A DNA stretch of 39,894 nucleotides from an uncultured Prevotella sp. (GCA_900318625.1 ONLG01000027.1:1-39894); one strand, 5' to 3'. Positions 26,708 to 35,093 are shown, counted from the first letter of the stretch. Notes: a model not told the origin generated them from the letters alone. A program made the numbers and translations.

Positions 26708-27878
26708 GTTCCTCTACGCGCTCCGACACTTTCACGAAGTCGCCGTCCTTGAACTGCCATACCTCGTATCCCTCCTTGTCGTTGGATATGTGGTAGCAGG
26801 CATTGACGGTCTTAGCTTTGGCATCTGGCTTGGGATTGCATATCATCTGGTATGATGTGACGTCGTACTTCCTCGTCTTCGGGTTGAAGACGTAGCCGTC
26901 GTAGTATTCATTGTAGGATGTGCCGAAAGCTCCGAGCGAAATGACTATGTCCTTGTAGCCGTCGAAGTTGATGTCTTCGAGGGTCACTTCGCCCACGGTG
27001 GCATTGTCGTTTGGCACCATTTCGTCGTGTATCACCGGTCGGAAGATGCGTGTTAGCTGGTCGTTCTCTAAGAGAATCACTTCTGCCTTGCCGTCTTTCC
27101 AGACCATCTTTCTCCACTTCATTCCATTGTCAAGGGTGCCTTCGCCCTCAATATACGATACTGTCTTGTAGCCTTCTTCAAGCTCTTGGCGGTAGGAAGC
27201 CCATCCGTAGGCATGGTATTTCTCACTGGGAATAAACTCTCCCACGCCTTGGTCGAGGTCGCCGCTGTCGGGTATGCGGCAGATTCCCCAGTTGGCTTTC
27301 TTGGCTTTCTTGGTTTTGTATGAAGTCCACGTGCCTTCATACTGGTTGTTCTCATATCCGTCGGCCACTTCCATCAGGTCGCCAAGGTGTATGTAGCCGT
27401 CTTGTATATAGAAATATGTGGTGAGCAATCCGCTGAATACGCCGCTTCCCTGTTGCGCACGGTTCTCTTTTAGCTCGTAGGTAGCCAGTAGCGCGTAGCA
27501 TCTCTCGCCGAAATGGGCTTCCTCGTTGTCGTAGGCAAAGACGTGCTTTATGGTCAGCGTGCCCTCAAAGTCGCAATCGTTGTCCTTCACTCGCGACGTG
27601 CCTTTGAGCTTGTAGCGTTCGGGCGTGAGCTTCCAAACGCTATGGATGTTCATGCGCAGGCGTTGGTAGTTGTCGCCAATGTAGCCCAGATGGTCGTTGC
27701 AAGTCCACAGTTGCGAGAGGTTTGCGTTGCCTATGGTGCGCGCTTCGGGCGAGGCAAGGTTGGTGGGAACGAGGTCGGTCTTTCCCTTGAAGTGGTTCAC
27801 GAAATCTTTTTCGGTGCTTTGTGCATTGCCCAGAGTGGCGAAAGTCGCGCACAGAATGATGAGAAGAAACTGTTTCAT
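26697..27878 (-). CDS. Secreted hypothetical protein with a VCBS/XAC2610-like C-terminal segment
   Basis: The 393-residue protein has a signal peptide (MKQFLLIILCATFATLGNAQ). The middle consists of beta-rich segments with many Tyr and Trp residues. Near residue 310 it has DINFDGYKDIVISLGAFGTS, an Asp-rich calcium-loop-like motif (DxNxDGxxD) seen in VCBS/FG-GAP proteins and in XAC2610-type domains; YYDGYVFNPKTRKYDVTSY follows, which fits the latter. I do not know a defined function. It is probably periplasmic or surface located. It lies 27 bases downstream of the guanine deaminase-like gene on the same strand, so it may be part of that unit. Confidence 0.7.
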   Translation of the reverse strand: MKQFLLIILCATFATLGNAQSTEKDFVNHFKGKTDLVPTNLASPEARTIGNANLSQLWTCNDHLGYIGDNYQRLRMNIHSVWKLTPERYKLKGTSRVKDNDCDFEGTLTIKHVFAYDNEEAHFGERCYALLATYELKENRAQQGSGVFSGLLTTYFYIQDGYIHLGDLMEVADGYENNQYEGTWTSYKTKKAKKANWGICRIPDSGDLDQGVGEFIPSEKYHAYGWASYRQELEEGYKTVSYIEGEGTLDNGMKWRKMVWKDGKAEVILLENDQLTRIFRPVIHDEMVPNDNATVGEVTLEDINFDGYKDIVISLGAFGTSYNEYYDGYVFNPKTRKYDVTSYQMICNPKPDAKAKTVNACYHISNDKEGYEVWQFKDGDFVKVSERVEELRD

Positions 27879-27905
27879 AGTGGTTATTATGAGTTGATAT
27901 GTGGA

Positions 27906-28373
27906 TTAGTATTCCGTCTTGTCGGCTTTAGCTTCCCACTGTTTGAAGGCTTCTATGGCCTCTTCGCGCAGCAATATCTCCGAAGGCTTGGTGCGTTCGG
28001 TGGGCTTAAGTGCTATTTCCTGATAGATGAAGTCGTCGTCGAAGCCGATGTCAGCAGCATCGCGGCGGTCGTTGGCATAGTAAATCTTGTCGATGTGAGC
28101 CCAGTAGATGGCTCCGAGACACATCGGGCAAGGCTCGCATGAGGTGTAGATGTCGCATCCCGACAGGTCGAAGGTTTCCAGTTTGCGGCACGCCTCTCTT
28201 ATGGCCGACACTTCGGCGTGAGCCGTAGGGTCGTGGTGCGAGGTGACATTGTTGCTGCCCTCGGCAACAATCTCTCCGTTGCGTGCTATTACGGCTCCGA
28301 ATGGGCCTCCGCCGCTGTTTACGCTTTCGATGGAAAGGGCAATGGCTCTTCTCATTAGTTGTTCGTTGTTCAT
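27906..28373 (-). CDS. Nucleoside/guanine deaminase (GuaD-like)
   Basis: The 155-residue protein is a zinc-dependent cytidine-deaminase-fold enzyme. Zinc ligands and the catalytic Glu are visible: H52 and E54 in TAHAEVSAIR and C82/C85 in PCPMCLGAIYWA. The flanking text (NNVTSHHDPTAHAEV, YTSCEPCPMCLGAIYWA, DDDFIYQEI, then the acidic C-terminus ending TEY) resembles B. subtilis GuaD more than the tRNA adenosine deaminase TadA, so guanine to xanthine is the best guess. The start (MNNEQLMRRAIALS) is clear. The HD gene is 13 bases upstream and the secreted-protein gene downstream, suggesting an operon. Confidence 0.88.
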   Translation of the reverse strand: MNNEQLMRRAIALSIESVNSGGGPFGAVIARNGEIVAEGSNNVTSHHDPTAHAEVSAIREACRKLETFDLSGCDIYTSCEPCPMCLGAIYWAHIDKIYYANDRRDAADIGFDDDFIYQEIALKPTERTKPSEILLREEAIEAFKQWEAKADKTEY

Positions 28374-28386
28374 AGTACAGAGTGCT

Positions 28387-29052
28387 TTAGGTTAATGGTT
28401 GTGGTAATTTAGTGGTCTGCGAGGTCTCTTCGTCGTAGAGTCTTTCAAAGTGGCGGCGCAGCTCTTCGGGGTGTTCTATGGTGCGGCGTATGGTGTTCAG
28501 GTTGTCGGCATTGGGCGACTTAGGCAGCCATAGCTTCACATAGCCGTTCACGGAGTACTTGTTTTCCATGTGCTCAAGGAAGCGGAGCCAGTGCTCCTGC
28601 CTTGATTTCTCGGGATAGTGGCTCAGTCCGAACTGCACGGTTCGCCTGAACACCACCTCGGGAGTGAGGTCGCGGTCGGCCTCGGCCACTATTTTCCCGT
28701 ATATGGAACGCGGCGCATGGCTGGCTGAAGCGCGGTGGTCTTCGGCAGCTTCCTTCATTATGGTGATCTGTTCTGGCGAGAACCAGCGCTTCAGCCGCGA
28801 GTCGGCTTGCAGTATTTTGCCCGATGTGATGTGGTGAATGGCTCGCGGCCCTTCCAGTCCGAGGTCGTGATAGGCAGCCACGGTGTACGCCATGTTCACG
28901 TCGGCACCCACCGTTCGTGCTATGTCTACGGAGCGGCGTATCACGCTGTTGGCATGAGAAAGGTTGTGGGCTTTGTCGAATTTGTTGTAGCGGGGCAGAA
29001 TATTCCTCTCGACAAACTCCATCAGGTCAAGGCTTACGTTGCTTTCAATCAT
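28387..29052 (-). CDS. HD-superfamily phosphohydrolase-like protein
   Basis: The 221-residue protein has the HD pattern: HNLSHANSVIRRSVDIAR (first His), then AYTVAAYHDLGLEG (the HD pair), then a helix with EDHRAS (third His) and EADRDLTP (the last Asp). Such enzymes hydrolyse phosphoester bonds of nucleotides or related molecules. The substrate is unknown here, although the neighbouring guanine deaminase hints at purine turnover (inference). I start at 29052 (MIESNVSLDLM); a Met at 29118 would lie upstream of the promoter's likely transcription start (~29080). First gene of the HD - guaD-like - secreted protein unit. Confidence 0.82.
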   Translation of the reverse strand: MIESNVSLDLMEFVERNILPRYNKFDKAHNLSHANSVIRRSVDIARTVGADVNMAYTVAAYHDLGLEGPRAIHHITSGKILQADSRLKRWFSPEQITIMKEAAEDHRASASHAPRSIYGKIVAEADRDLTPEVVFRRTVQFGLSHYPEKSRQEHWLRFLEHMENKYSVNGYVKLWLPKSPNADNLNTIRRTIEHPEELRRHFERLYDEETSQTTKLPQPLT

Positions 29053-29087
29053 CTCTTCTGGCTTCTTACGGTAAAGGCTATGCACCG

Positions 29088-29118
29088 CAAATATACCAAT
29101 ACTTTGCCATTTGAGCAA
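29088..29118 (-). promoter_or_regulatory. Promoter of the HD-domain / deaminase unit
   Basis: On the minus strand TTG (29116-29118) and TATATTTG (29088-29095) are 20 bases apart, a good housekeeping promoter. It supports the start at 29052. Confidence 0.7.
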
Positions 29119-29180
29119 GCAACCAGAGCTTTTTCTTTCTTGTCTCCACCCACCTCACCTCTCTCGTAAGGGTCCTACAC

Positions 29181-30881
29181 TCAGAAGCCTATCCGCTTTT
29201 TCTGGCGCGGAACCTCTATTGGAACCACGTCATCGGGCGTTAGCTTCAGCAGCTCGCGCTTGTCTTTGGGCTTCAGCTTCACGCAACGGACCGCGTGCCG
29301 CAGGTAGATGCGCTCCAGCTGGTTGGCTATGAAGCGTGCGTTGCCCCAAGTGTCCGGGTCGCGCTGCAGATATGCCTGCGTTATAATGCTGCGGTATTTC
29401 TCCCACGCCTGTGTGGTGAACCGGTAGCCGTAGCCTTTTATGCGGAGCTTGGTAATCTGCAGCAGTTCGTCTACGGTGAAGTCGGCAAACTCGAACTTGT
29501 TTGGAAAGCGCGATTGCAGGCCCGGATTGGAGTCGAGCAGCTTCATCATGGGTTCCTTGTACCCGCAAAGCACGACTGCAATGTCGCGCTGCGTCTCGTC
29601 GGCGAGCAGGTTCATAAGCAGCTGAATGACGATCTTGCCCGGGTCGCGGTCGTTGCTGCTGTTGAAGAGATAGGCTTCGTCGATCATCAGCACTCCGCCC
29701 TTGGCTTTCTCTATCACCTGATTCATGGCCCGTTCCTCGTCGCCCCACAGCGTGCCGATGAAGGTGCTGCGGTCGCATATCACCACGTGGCCGATCGAAA
29801 GCACTCCAGCCTGCCGCAGCAGCGAACCGAAAATCTTGCAGACGGTGGTCTTTCCTGTTCCTGGTCGTCCGAAGAATATGCTGTGGAGCGACACTTCGTG
29901 ATGCTTGTTTTGGGGGAATTGACGTCGCATCATGTTGTTGAAGATGCTCAGGTCGAGCAGTTCGTCCATGCGCTTCTTGATGTCGGCGCAGCCAACCAGC
30001 TTGTTCAGCTCCTCTCGTGGGTTGACTATGGGGCGCAGAATTTCCACATTTATGTTTGTGTCATGGTTCTGCTCAATCTTCCCGTCGGGAACGAACGAGT
30101 CGACAAACGATTCTAACGAGCATCCGCTATTGCTTTCCGACGGACTGTCGGGCTCTTCCTGCGAGTCGTCCTCTTCCGTTGGGACGTCTTCCGGTTCGCC
30201 GGTGACATATTCCTTTACGACATTCTTTATTTCCAGAGCGGCGAGTTCGTCAAGTATCTTGTCCAGTTCCTCCCTGTTGGGATTGTCATCCTCGGGGTCA
30301 TGGTCATGCTCAGTAGCCTCGGCGTAAGCCTTACTGATCTCGTTAGAGTACTCAATGATGGTGTTGGCGTATCTCTTGCAGGGCAGTTCGCTGTCCTCGT
30401 TGATGCCAATCTTCTTGTTCTTCAACTGCCTGAGGCAGTCTATCACCATCACTTTGTGCCTGTCCCACATCGGCTCCAGCCTGTAGCCGTTGATGATGTC
30501 AGCCTCGGTGAGCAGCACTCCGCACACCTCGACGGGCATATTCCTCTCTTTGAGGTACTTGCTTATGGTGCTTGCTGTCATCGCCAGCTTCCACACCATG
30601 CTTTCGCGAGGCTCCCGGCCTTCTTCCATTATTAGCTCGGCCAGTGTGGCAGACTCTTCATAGGTGTGCTCTTCGCCGTGTCCGCAGCTGTCGAGGCACA
30701 CTATTACTAAGTTGGTATCGTTGCAGTAGAGGTAGATTTCGTGGTCGCAGAGAAAGGGCGGCATACCTTTCAGTCGGGTAGAGTAGACGGCGTAGTTAGC
30801 CGCCATGGCGTTCAGATGTTTCCAGATGGTGTTTTTACTTTGTTTCTTAAAGTCGTCAATCAGTCTGTTTGTGTTATTCAT
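29181..30881 (-). CDS. CbbX/SpoVK-like AAA+ ATPase with an uncharacterised N-terminal domain
   Basis: The 566-residue protein has three parts. Residues 1-195 form a domain I do not recognise (DHEIYLYCNDTNLVIVCLDSCGH, several Cys). Residues ~196-275 are an acidic, Ser/Pro/Glu-rich linker. Residues ~290-530 are an AAA+ module of the CbxX/CfqX type: Walker A GRPGTGKTT (338-346), Walker B GGVLMIDEA (395-403), arginine finger in LQSRFPN (R458), and GNARFIANQLERI (sensor 2, 513-525). Relatives remodel partner proteins (for example Rubisco activase CbbX), but the client here is unknown. I start at 30881. A promoter at 31208-31238 leaves a ~320-base leader, unusually long. Confidence 0.88.
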   Translation of the reverse strand: MNNTNRLIDDFKKQSKNTIWKHLNAMAANYAVYSTRLKGMPPFLCDHEIYLYCNDTNLVIVCLDSCGHGEEHTYEESATLAELIMEEGREPRESMVWKLAMTASTISKYLKERNMPVEVCGVLLTEADIINGYRLEPMWDRHKVMVIDCLRQLKNKKIGINEDSELPCKRYANTIIEYSNEISKAYAEATEHDHDPEDDNPNREELDKILDELAALEIKNVVKEYVTGEPEDVPTEEDDSQEEPDSPSESNSGCSLESFVDSFVPDGKIEQNHDTNINVEILRPIVNPREELNKLVGCADIKKRMDELLDLSIFNNMMRRQFPQNKHHEVSLHSIFFGRPGTGKTTVCKIFGSLLRQAGVLSIGHVVICDRSTFIGTLWGDEERAMNQVIEKAKGGVLMIDEAYLFNSSNDRDPGKIVIQLLMNLLADETQRDIAVVLCGYKEPMMKLLDSNPGLQSRFPNKFEFADFTVDELLQITKLRIKGYGYRFTTQAWEKYRSIITQAYLQRDPDTWGNARFIANQLERIYLRHAVRCVKLKPKDKRELLKLTPDDVVPIEVPRQKKRIGF

Positions 30882-31207
30882 AATACATTTATTCGTATCA
30901 CACGTGAGTAATAAACGAAGATAAGCCCCGGAAAAGGGGCGCAAGAGAGTATGCAGGCAAGTGCCGATGCACCAGCCTGAAGAACATTTTTACTTCTGTT
31001 GAGAGGGAAATCACCCTACCACAAAAGTCAACACAATTGTAGCAGTAAGTCAAAGAACACAACGAACGTCAAGACGCAGCGGTCACTTCGGTGTCAGAGG
31101 CAAAGCATCAACTTTGTCCCCGTTCCGATAGTACTCTTGTCTCTCTGGTCGTTCTGTTCATTTCGCTACAAATTGTCAGTGTGTGATAGAATTGTCAAAT
31201 TGCGCCG
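30882..31207 (-). other. Long 5' leader of the AAA+ gene
   Basis: The stretch between promoter and start codon contains no large gene. On the minus strand it holds a possible 17-residue frame (31161-31108, MNRTTRETRVLSERGQS), a stem-loop at 30954-30979 (CAGGC/GCCTG and GTGC/GCAC around a 2+2 internal loop), and a GCCCC/GGGGC hairpin at 30925-30940. Leader peptide plus hairpins resemble an attenuator, but this is a guess. Confidence 0.45.
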
Positions 31208-31238
31208 CAAAGGTAGTAAAAGTCTTATAACCTCCAAA
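31208..31238 (-). promoter_or_regulatory. Promoter of the AAA+ gene
   Basis: On the minus strand TTTG (31235-31238) and TACCTTTG (31208-31215) are 19 bases apart. It lies immediately downstream of the DUF3791/DUF3990 cassette and points at the AAA+ gene. Confidence 0.75.
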
Positions 31239-31245
31239 TAATTAT

Positions 31246-31482
31246 CTAACTATTTTTTGCAAGTTCACTTTTGGCCTGATATTCGCTCCAAACCTCTTCT
31301 GCCAGATACTTGTCGCTGCGGCAATGAAGGTCTGCCACACCTTCTTCTATTAGGTTTGCGGTTTCAGAATTATAATAGATGTCGGTGGCATCTGCAAGTG
31401 ATACGCCAAACATATCACTGATGCAGACAATGATTCTGGCACACTGGGCACTCCTTAATACCTGTTTGCTTTCTTCGCTCAT
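31246..31482 (-). CDS. DUF3791-like small protein (third gene of cassette)
   Basis: The 78-residue soluble protein carries a helical core ARIIVCISDMFGVSLADATDIYYNSETANLIEEGVADLHCRSDKYLAEEVWSEY that I associate with DUF3791. It begins with a 4-base overlap (31479-31482) with the DUF3990 gene, so it is translationally coupled to it. Genes of this type sit beside DUF3990 genes in many Bacteroidota and Firmicutes. It may neutralise the DUF3990 protein (inference). Its DNA is AT-richer than the surrounding genes, in line with acquisition. Confidence 0.75.
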   Translation of the reverse strand: MSEESKQVLRSAQCARIIVCISDMFGVSLADATDIYYNSETANLIEEGVADLHCRSDKYLAEEVWSEYQAKSELAKNS

Positions 31483-31949
31483 AGTTCTTTGCTCTCAATA
31501 AAGGTAAGACAGTCTTTCAGCATTTGCTCTGAACGGATGCAGTATTGAATGTTTGGCTTTTCGAATCGAAGCAGTCCAAGAGCCTTTTCCTGCGAAATAT
31601 CACCGGTGAAATACCTGTCAAGTGTAATGATTACTCTGTCATTAGCTATGCCACCGACGACCAAATCATAGTAGCCCACATCTTTCCCGTCGCGGCATTG
31701 AGCCACAAAGTCGAGCCATTCTTTGTCATAGCTCTCAAATCGCTTGACTTTCCACATCCTTTCATCGCAGTTGAGATCGTATGTATTGAGCCATGCCTGC
31801 TGGCCTCTACGCTTAAAGCGCTGGGCGTATCTTACTGCTTGTTCGTGTAATGAGGTGAGATAGAACCCGCGGCCAAAGTCGAGATATAGCCGTGAATGTT
31901 TAGTATCAGGCTTCTCAACGGGGACATTTGAAGAATGATAGAGTCTCAT
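31479..31949 (-). CDS. DUF3990-like protein, putative ADP-ribosyltransferase-fold toxin
   Basis: The 156-residue protein begins RLYHSSNV and continues LDFGRGFYLTSLHEQAVRYAQRF. His5 in YHSS and Tyr30 in GFYLTS are placed like the first two residues of the H-Y-E triad of diphtheria-toxin-type ADP-ribosyltransferases. Further on it has YYDLVVGGIANDRV and NIQYCIRSEQML (E141 is a candidate third residue), patterns I know from DUF3990. There is no signal peptide. It is embedded between two small DUF3791 genes with 4-base overlaps on each side (31946-31949 and 31479-31482). That tight coupling of a small enzyme with small partners is typical of toxin-antitoxin loci. Activity and target are not known. 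Confidence 0.78.
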   Translation of the reverse strand: MRLYHSSNVPVEKPDTKHSRLYLDFGRGFYLTSLHEQAVRYAQRFKRRGQQAWLNTYDLNCDERMWKVKRFESYDKEWLDFVAQCRDGKDVGYYDLVVGGIANDRVIITLDRYFTGDISQEKALGLLRFEKPNIQYCIRSEQMLKDCLTFIESKEL

Positions 31950-32164
31950 TCGGGCAGCACTCCTTTCTCCCTCATGTAGTCAGTCAAATCTTCTATCAGA
32001 TAGCGAGAGCTGAAAGTGTGCAGCACATCGTATGAGGGAACAATGTAACCGTAGAGGATACCAGAGTCTTTCAGCCGTTTATATATCTCCTGTTGGGAAA
32101 GTTTCAGGTGTGATGACAGCTTTCCAATGCAGTAGGTTATGAATTCCAATACCTTCTTATCCAT
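31946..32164 (-). CDS. DUF3791-like small protein (first gene of cassette)
   Basis: The 72-residue protein (MDKKVLEFITYCIGKLSSHLKLSQQEIYKRL, then ILYGYIVPSYDVLHTFSSRYLIEDLTDYM) matches DUF3791 well, including the YDVLHT core. It is the first gene of the cassette, overlapping the DUF3990 gene by 4 bases (31946-31949). In paired form such proteins are thought to be partners of DUF3990. Having one before and one after the DUF3990 gene is notable. No DNA-binding domain is obvious. Confidence 0.8.
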   Translation of the reverse strand: MDKKVLEFITYCIGKLSSHLKLSQQEIYKRLKDSGILYGYIVPSYDVLHTFSSRYLIEDLTDYMREKGVLPE

Positions 32165-32198
32165 AGCAACAATTCTGTTCCGATATGTTATGTTGGTA

Positions 32199-32206
32199 CA
32201 AAGTTA
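32199..32206 (-). promoter_or_regulatory. -7 element of the DUF3791-DUF3990 cassette
   Basis: TAACTTTG on the minus strand lies 34 bases before the ATG at 32164. A TTTTG (32231-32235) is 24 bases upstream of it, longer than usual. Confidence 0.5.
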
Positions 32207-32391
32207 TTCTTTTTCGCGGAAAGAAGACGCAAAACACTCGTTTATTTTAGCTATCCAAGTTTCAGATGTTTAGCATCCTCAGCTCTCACCGCAGCAGAAG
32301 CGGCATGGTTCGGTGCTTTGGCTGCGCGGTGCAGGCCGTTTTCAGCTTGCAGGCAGCAGGCTCCTGTAGCGGAAAAAAGATGGCGGCTTTC

Positions 32392-32422
32392 TTTGCCCAG
32401 TGGAATTATATGACTAATTTTG
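32392..32422 (+). promoter_or_regulatory. Promoter of umuDC
   Basis: TTTG (32392-32395) and TAATTTTG (32415-32422) are 19 bases apart, a full match. No LexA-like palindrome is evident between it and umuD. Confidence 0.75.
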
Positions 32423-32481
32423 GGTTCTGAAATATCCCCGAAGGCTGATGTCGGTCTGTGGGGAGCGTTTGCAAGGATTCT

Positions 32482-32919
32482 ATGAACAACATAAAGATAA
32501 TACGCGGACGGTTCGACACCAGGCTCGAACTGGAGGATGCAAGCGTGGTGGCGGGCTTCCCGTCGCCTGCCGACGACTATATCCACGACACTCTCGACTT
32601 CAACCGCGACTACATACGCCACCCCGAGGCATCATTCTATGGCAAGGTGGAGGGTATGTCGATGAAGGATGCCGGGATATTCGACGGCGACAGGGTCATC
32701 ATCGACCGTGCCGTGGAGCCCCACGACGGCTCTATTGTGGTGGGATTTCTCAACGGCGAGTTCACCATGAAGTATCTCGACCTGAGCCATAAGGACGAGG
32801 GATATATCGAGTTGCGGCCTGCCAACGACGAGTTTCCCGTGTTTCGGATTACCGAGAACGACGAGTTCGAGATATGGGGAGTGGTGATTCATCTGATACG
32901 AACGTTTGAAAAGATATGA
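32482..32919 (+). CDS. umuD: UmuD-like translesion polymerase accessory protein (S24 peptidase)
   Basis: UmuD is cut in response to RecA filaments; UmuD' then activates UmuC. The 145-residue protein has the self-cleavage site A24-G25 in [12 protein letters not shown], the serine nucleophile S60 in [10 protein letters not shown], and the general-base lysine K97 in GEFTMKYL. These numbers are exactly those of E. coli UmuD, which supports the start at 32482 ([10 protein letters not shown]) over an earlier Met at 32458. umuC begins inside its last codons (4-base overlap). A housekeeping-type promoter lies upstream. Confidence 0.93.
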   Translation: MNNIKIIRGRFDTRLELEDASVVAGFPSPADDYIHDTLDFNRDYIRHPEASFYGKVEGMSMKDAGIFDGDRVIIDRAVEPHDGSIVVGFLNGEFTMKYLDLSHKDEGYIELRPANDEFPVFRITENDEFEIWGVVIHLIRTFEKI

Positions 32920-34217
32920 AATACTACGCCGTCATAGACTGTGACAACTGCTACGTCAGCTGCGAGCGAGTGTTCAGGCCCGACCTGAAGGGCAAGCCCG
33001 TGGTGGTGCTGTCGAACAACGACGGCTGCGTGGTGGCGCGCAGCAACGAGGCCAAGCGCCTGGGCATCAAGGCGGGAGTGCCGTACTATCAGCTCGAGCA
33101 GCAGTTTCCGCATGGCGAGATAGCCGTGTTCTCGTCGAACTATGAGCTCTATGGCGAGCTGACGGCGCGCGTGGTGAGCATCATCAGGCAAGAGGCGCCG
33201 GCCTGTTTCCGCTACAGCATCGACGAGTGCTTCGTCTGCCTCGACGGCATGGAGCATACTGACCTGAAGAAGTGGGGCGAGAACCTTCACAAGAAGATAT
33301 TGCGGTATGTCGGTATGCCCGTGAGCATAGGCGTGGCACCCAACAAGACGCTTGCCAAGATGGCTTCTCACTTTGCAAAGAAGTATCGCGGCTATCGCCA
33401 CTGCTGCCTTATCGACAGCGACGAGAAGCGGCTCAAGGCCCTGAAGCTCTATCCCGTCAGTGAGGTATGGGGCATAGGGCGGCGCTATGCCGGCAGGCTG
33501 GAGGCCATGGGCATAGCTACGGCCTATGACTTTGCCGCTCATTCTGCCGAATGGGTGAGGCGCGAGATGGGCAACATCGTCATTCAGCGCACGTGGCGCG
33601 AGCTGGGCGGCGAGGACTGTGTGCCCGGCGAGCAGATGGCAAGGAAGAAGAGCATCTGTACCAGCCGTTCTTTCAGGGGGATGCTGGGCGACTTCGACAG
33701 TCTGCGGACGCAGGTAGCCAACTATGCGGCGCGCTGTGCTGAGAAGCTGCGCATGCAGAGCAGCGTGGCTTCCACGGTGTGCGTCTTTCTCAATACCAAT
33801 GCTTTCAGGGAAGACCTGGCCCAATACTGGAACTGCCAGGAGCTGCGCCTCGTCACTCCGAGCAACAGCACGACAACCATCGTGCAGGCGGCAACCGAGG
33901 TGTTGCGCCGAATCTATCGTCAGGGCTACAGCTACAAGAAGGCCGGAGTGATTGTTATGGGCATCGCTCCCGATAGTCCCATACAGCAAGACTTGTTCGA
34001 TACGGATGCCGACAGGATGCGGAAGATGAGGCAGCTCGACCGTGTGGTGGACAGGATAAACCGCGTGCAGGGCAGCGAAACCATCGTGATAGGTTCGCAG
34101 CAGTACACCTGCAAGGACGGACGGGGCAAGGCCGACGTCTTTGCCAATGCCATCAGGCACGACTTCAAGAGCCCCAACCCCACGACACGGTGGAGCGACA
34201 TAATGAAGCTTACTTGA
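32916..34217 (+). CDS. umuC: UmuC-like Y-family DNA polymerase (Pol V catalytic subunit)
   Basis: UmuC with UmuD'2 copies past DNA lesions with low fidelity. The 433-residue protein opens with the catalytic metal-binding motif [17 protein letters not shown] (Asp residues) and continues with [21 protein letters not shown], the second catalytic motif [10 protein letters not shown], and [20 protein letters not shown]; a helix-hairpin-helix and the little-finger domain follow, and a QQDLFDTD segment resembling a beta-clamp contact motif appears in the C-terminal part. Length is close to E. coli UmuC (422). It is translationally coupled to umuD. Confidence 0.95.
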   Translation: MKYYAVIDCDNCYVSCERVFRPDLKGKPVVVLSNNDGCVVARSNEAKRLGIKAGVPYYQLEQQFPHGEIAVFSSNYELYGELTARVVSIIRQEAPACFRYSIDECFVCLDGMEHTDLKKWGENLHKKILRYVGMPVSIGVAPNKTLAKMASHFAKKYRGYRHCCLIDSDEKRLKALKLYPVSEVWGIGRRYAGRLEAMGIATAYDFAAHSAEWVRREMGNIVIQRTWRELGGEDCVPGEQMARKKSICTSRSFRGMLGDFDSLRTQVANYAARCAEKLRMQSSVASTVCVFLNTNAFREDLAQYWNCQELRLVTPSNSTTTIVQAATEVLRRIYRQGYSYKKAGVIVMGIAPDSPIQQDLFDTDADRMRKMRQLDRVVDRINRVQGSETIVIGSQQYTCKDGRGKADVFANAIRHDFKSPNPTTRWSDIMKLT

Positions 34218-34268
34218 TTTTCACGTTTAGTTCGGGCTGGTAGTTTTTTCCTCTCACCTCCAACCGTC

Positions 34269-35093
34269 TCACTTCTCCACACTAATCATCTCCTGAGGGC
34301 AGTCGTACATCACCCTTGCATGGTTGGTGCGGATCAGCTCGCTGCCCACACACTCTCCCGTCGTGCGGTCGATGGTGTCGCGGAAAACCTGTCCGTTGCG
34401 GTAGACGACGCCGCCCTCGCGCGAGAAAAACTCGTTCTCGGCATGGATGTGGAACGTGTGGGTCTGCTGCTCGGTGGCCCGCAGCTCGCCGCAGAGGTAT
34501 TCGCCGTCAACCTTCAGGCGCAACTGATAGGTGTTGGCGGTGTCGTTTCGCACGCGGTAGTCTATGTAGTTGTATGAGATGCTGGTGCCCGTGCCGAATG
34601 GAATCTTGCGTCCGAAGTCGGGGAAGAGGTCCACTCCGTCGTGGTGATGGTGCTCGGTGATGGTCAGCTCGCTGTGGAGCACCATCCAGTGTATGAGGTT
34701 CGACAGCTGGCACATACCGCCCCCGATGCCCTGCGAGGGCTTGCCTCGGGCTATGGTGAGCCCTTCCTTGTAGCCCTTGCGCCGTGTGGTGCGCCCCACG
34801 AGCCTCCACAGCGAGAAGGTTTCGCCGGGGCGGATGATGATACCGTCGATGTGGGTGACGGCAAGGGCAAGGTTGACGGCCTTGTTCTCCTGAAGCTGCA
34901 TGTTCACGTTGCCCAGCCGGCGGCGGATGAGCGAGTTGTGGCGATAGACCACCACGGGCAGCGACTCACCGCTTCGCTCGGCGGCGAAGCGCGACTCGCT
35001 TCTGAGGTCGCTGAGGTGGCGCTTCAGTATTTCCTTTTCCATCGAAAGACGATAGGCAAAGGGCGAAATCTCGCAGAATAGTTTTCTTTCCAT
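34269..35093 (-). CDS. VanW family protein
   Basis: The 274-residue protein has the VanW-type core: IRPGETFSLWRLVGRTTRRKGYKEGLTIARGKPSQGIGGGMCQLSNLIHWMVLHSELTITEHHHH, then FPDFGRKIPFGTGTSISYNYIDYRVRN. VanW was named from vancomycin-resistance clusters, but its function is unknown and single copies like this one are common with no link to glycopeptide resistance. No signal peptide is visible at this start. No other van genes are in the window, so it should not be read as a resistance marker. Upstream on the same strand is a broken DUF4250 gene. Confidence 0.9.
   Translation of the reverse strand: MERKLFCEISPFAYRLSMEKEILKRHLSDLRSESRFAAERSGESLPVVVYRHNSLIRRRLGNVNMQLQENKAVNLALAVTHIDGIIIRPGETFSLWRLVGRTTRRKGYKEGLTIARGKPSQGIGGGMCQLSNLIHWMVLHSELTITEHHHHDGVDLFPDFGRKIPFGTGTSISYNYIDYRVRNDTANTYQLRLKVDGEYLCGELRATEQQTHTFHIHAENEFFSREGGVVYRNGQVFRDTIDRTTGECVGSELIRTNHARVMYDCPQEMISVEK

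Noticed and set aside
29295..30116. A 273-residue open frame on the plus strand inside the AAA+ gene
   Set aside because: It lies opposite the conserved Walker motifs and shows no protein-family pattern.
32889..34160. A 423-residue open frame on the minus strand opposite umuC
   Set aside because: It is the mirror of umuC's codon use; its translation is low-complexity (rich in His, Ala, Leu) and lacks any family feature, while umuC has all catalytic motifs.
34269..35093. Glycopeptide-resistance locus because of VanW
   Set aside because: No vanH, vanA/B, vanX, vanR or vanS genes lie nearby; stand-alone VanW proteins are common and not linked to resistance.
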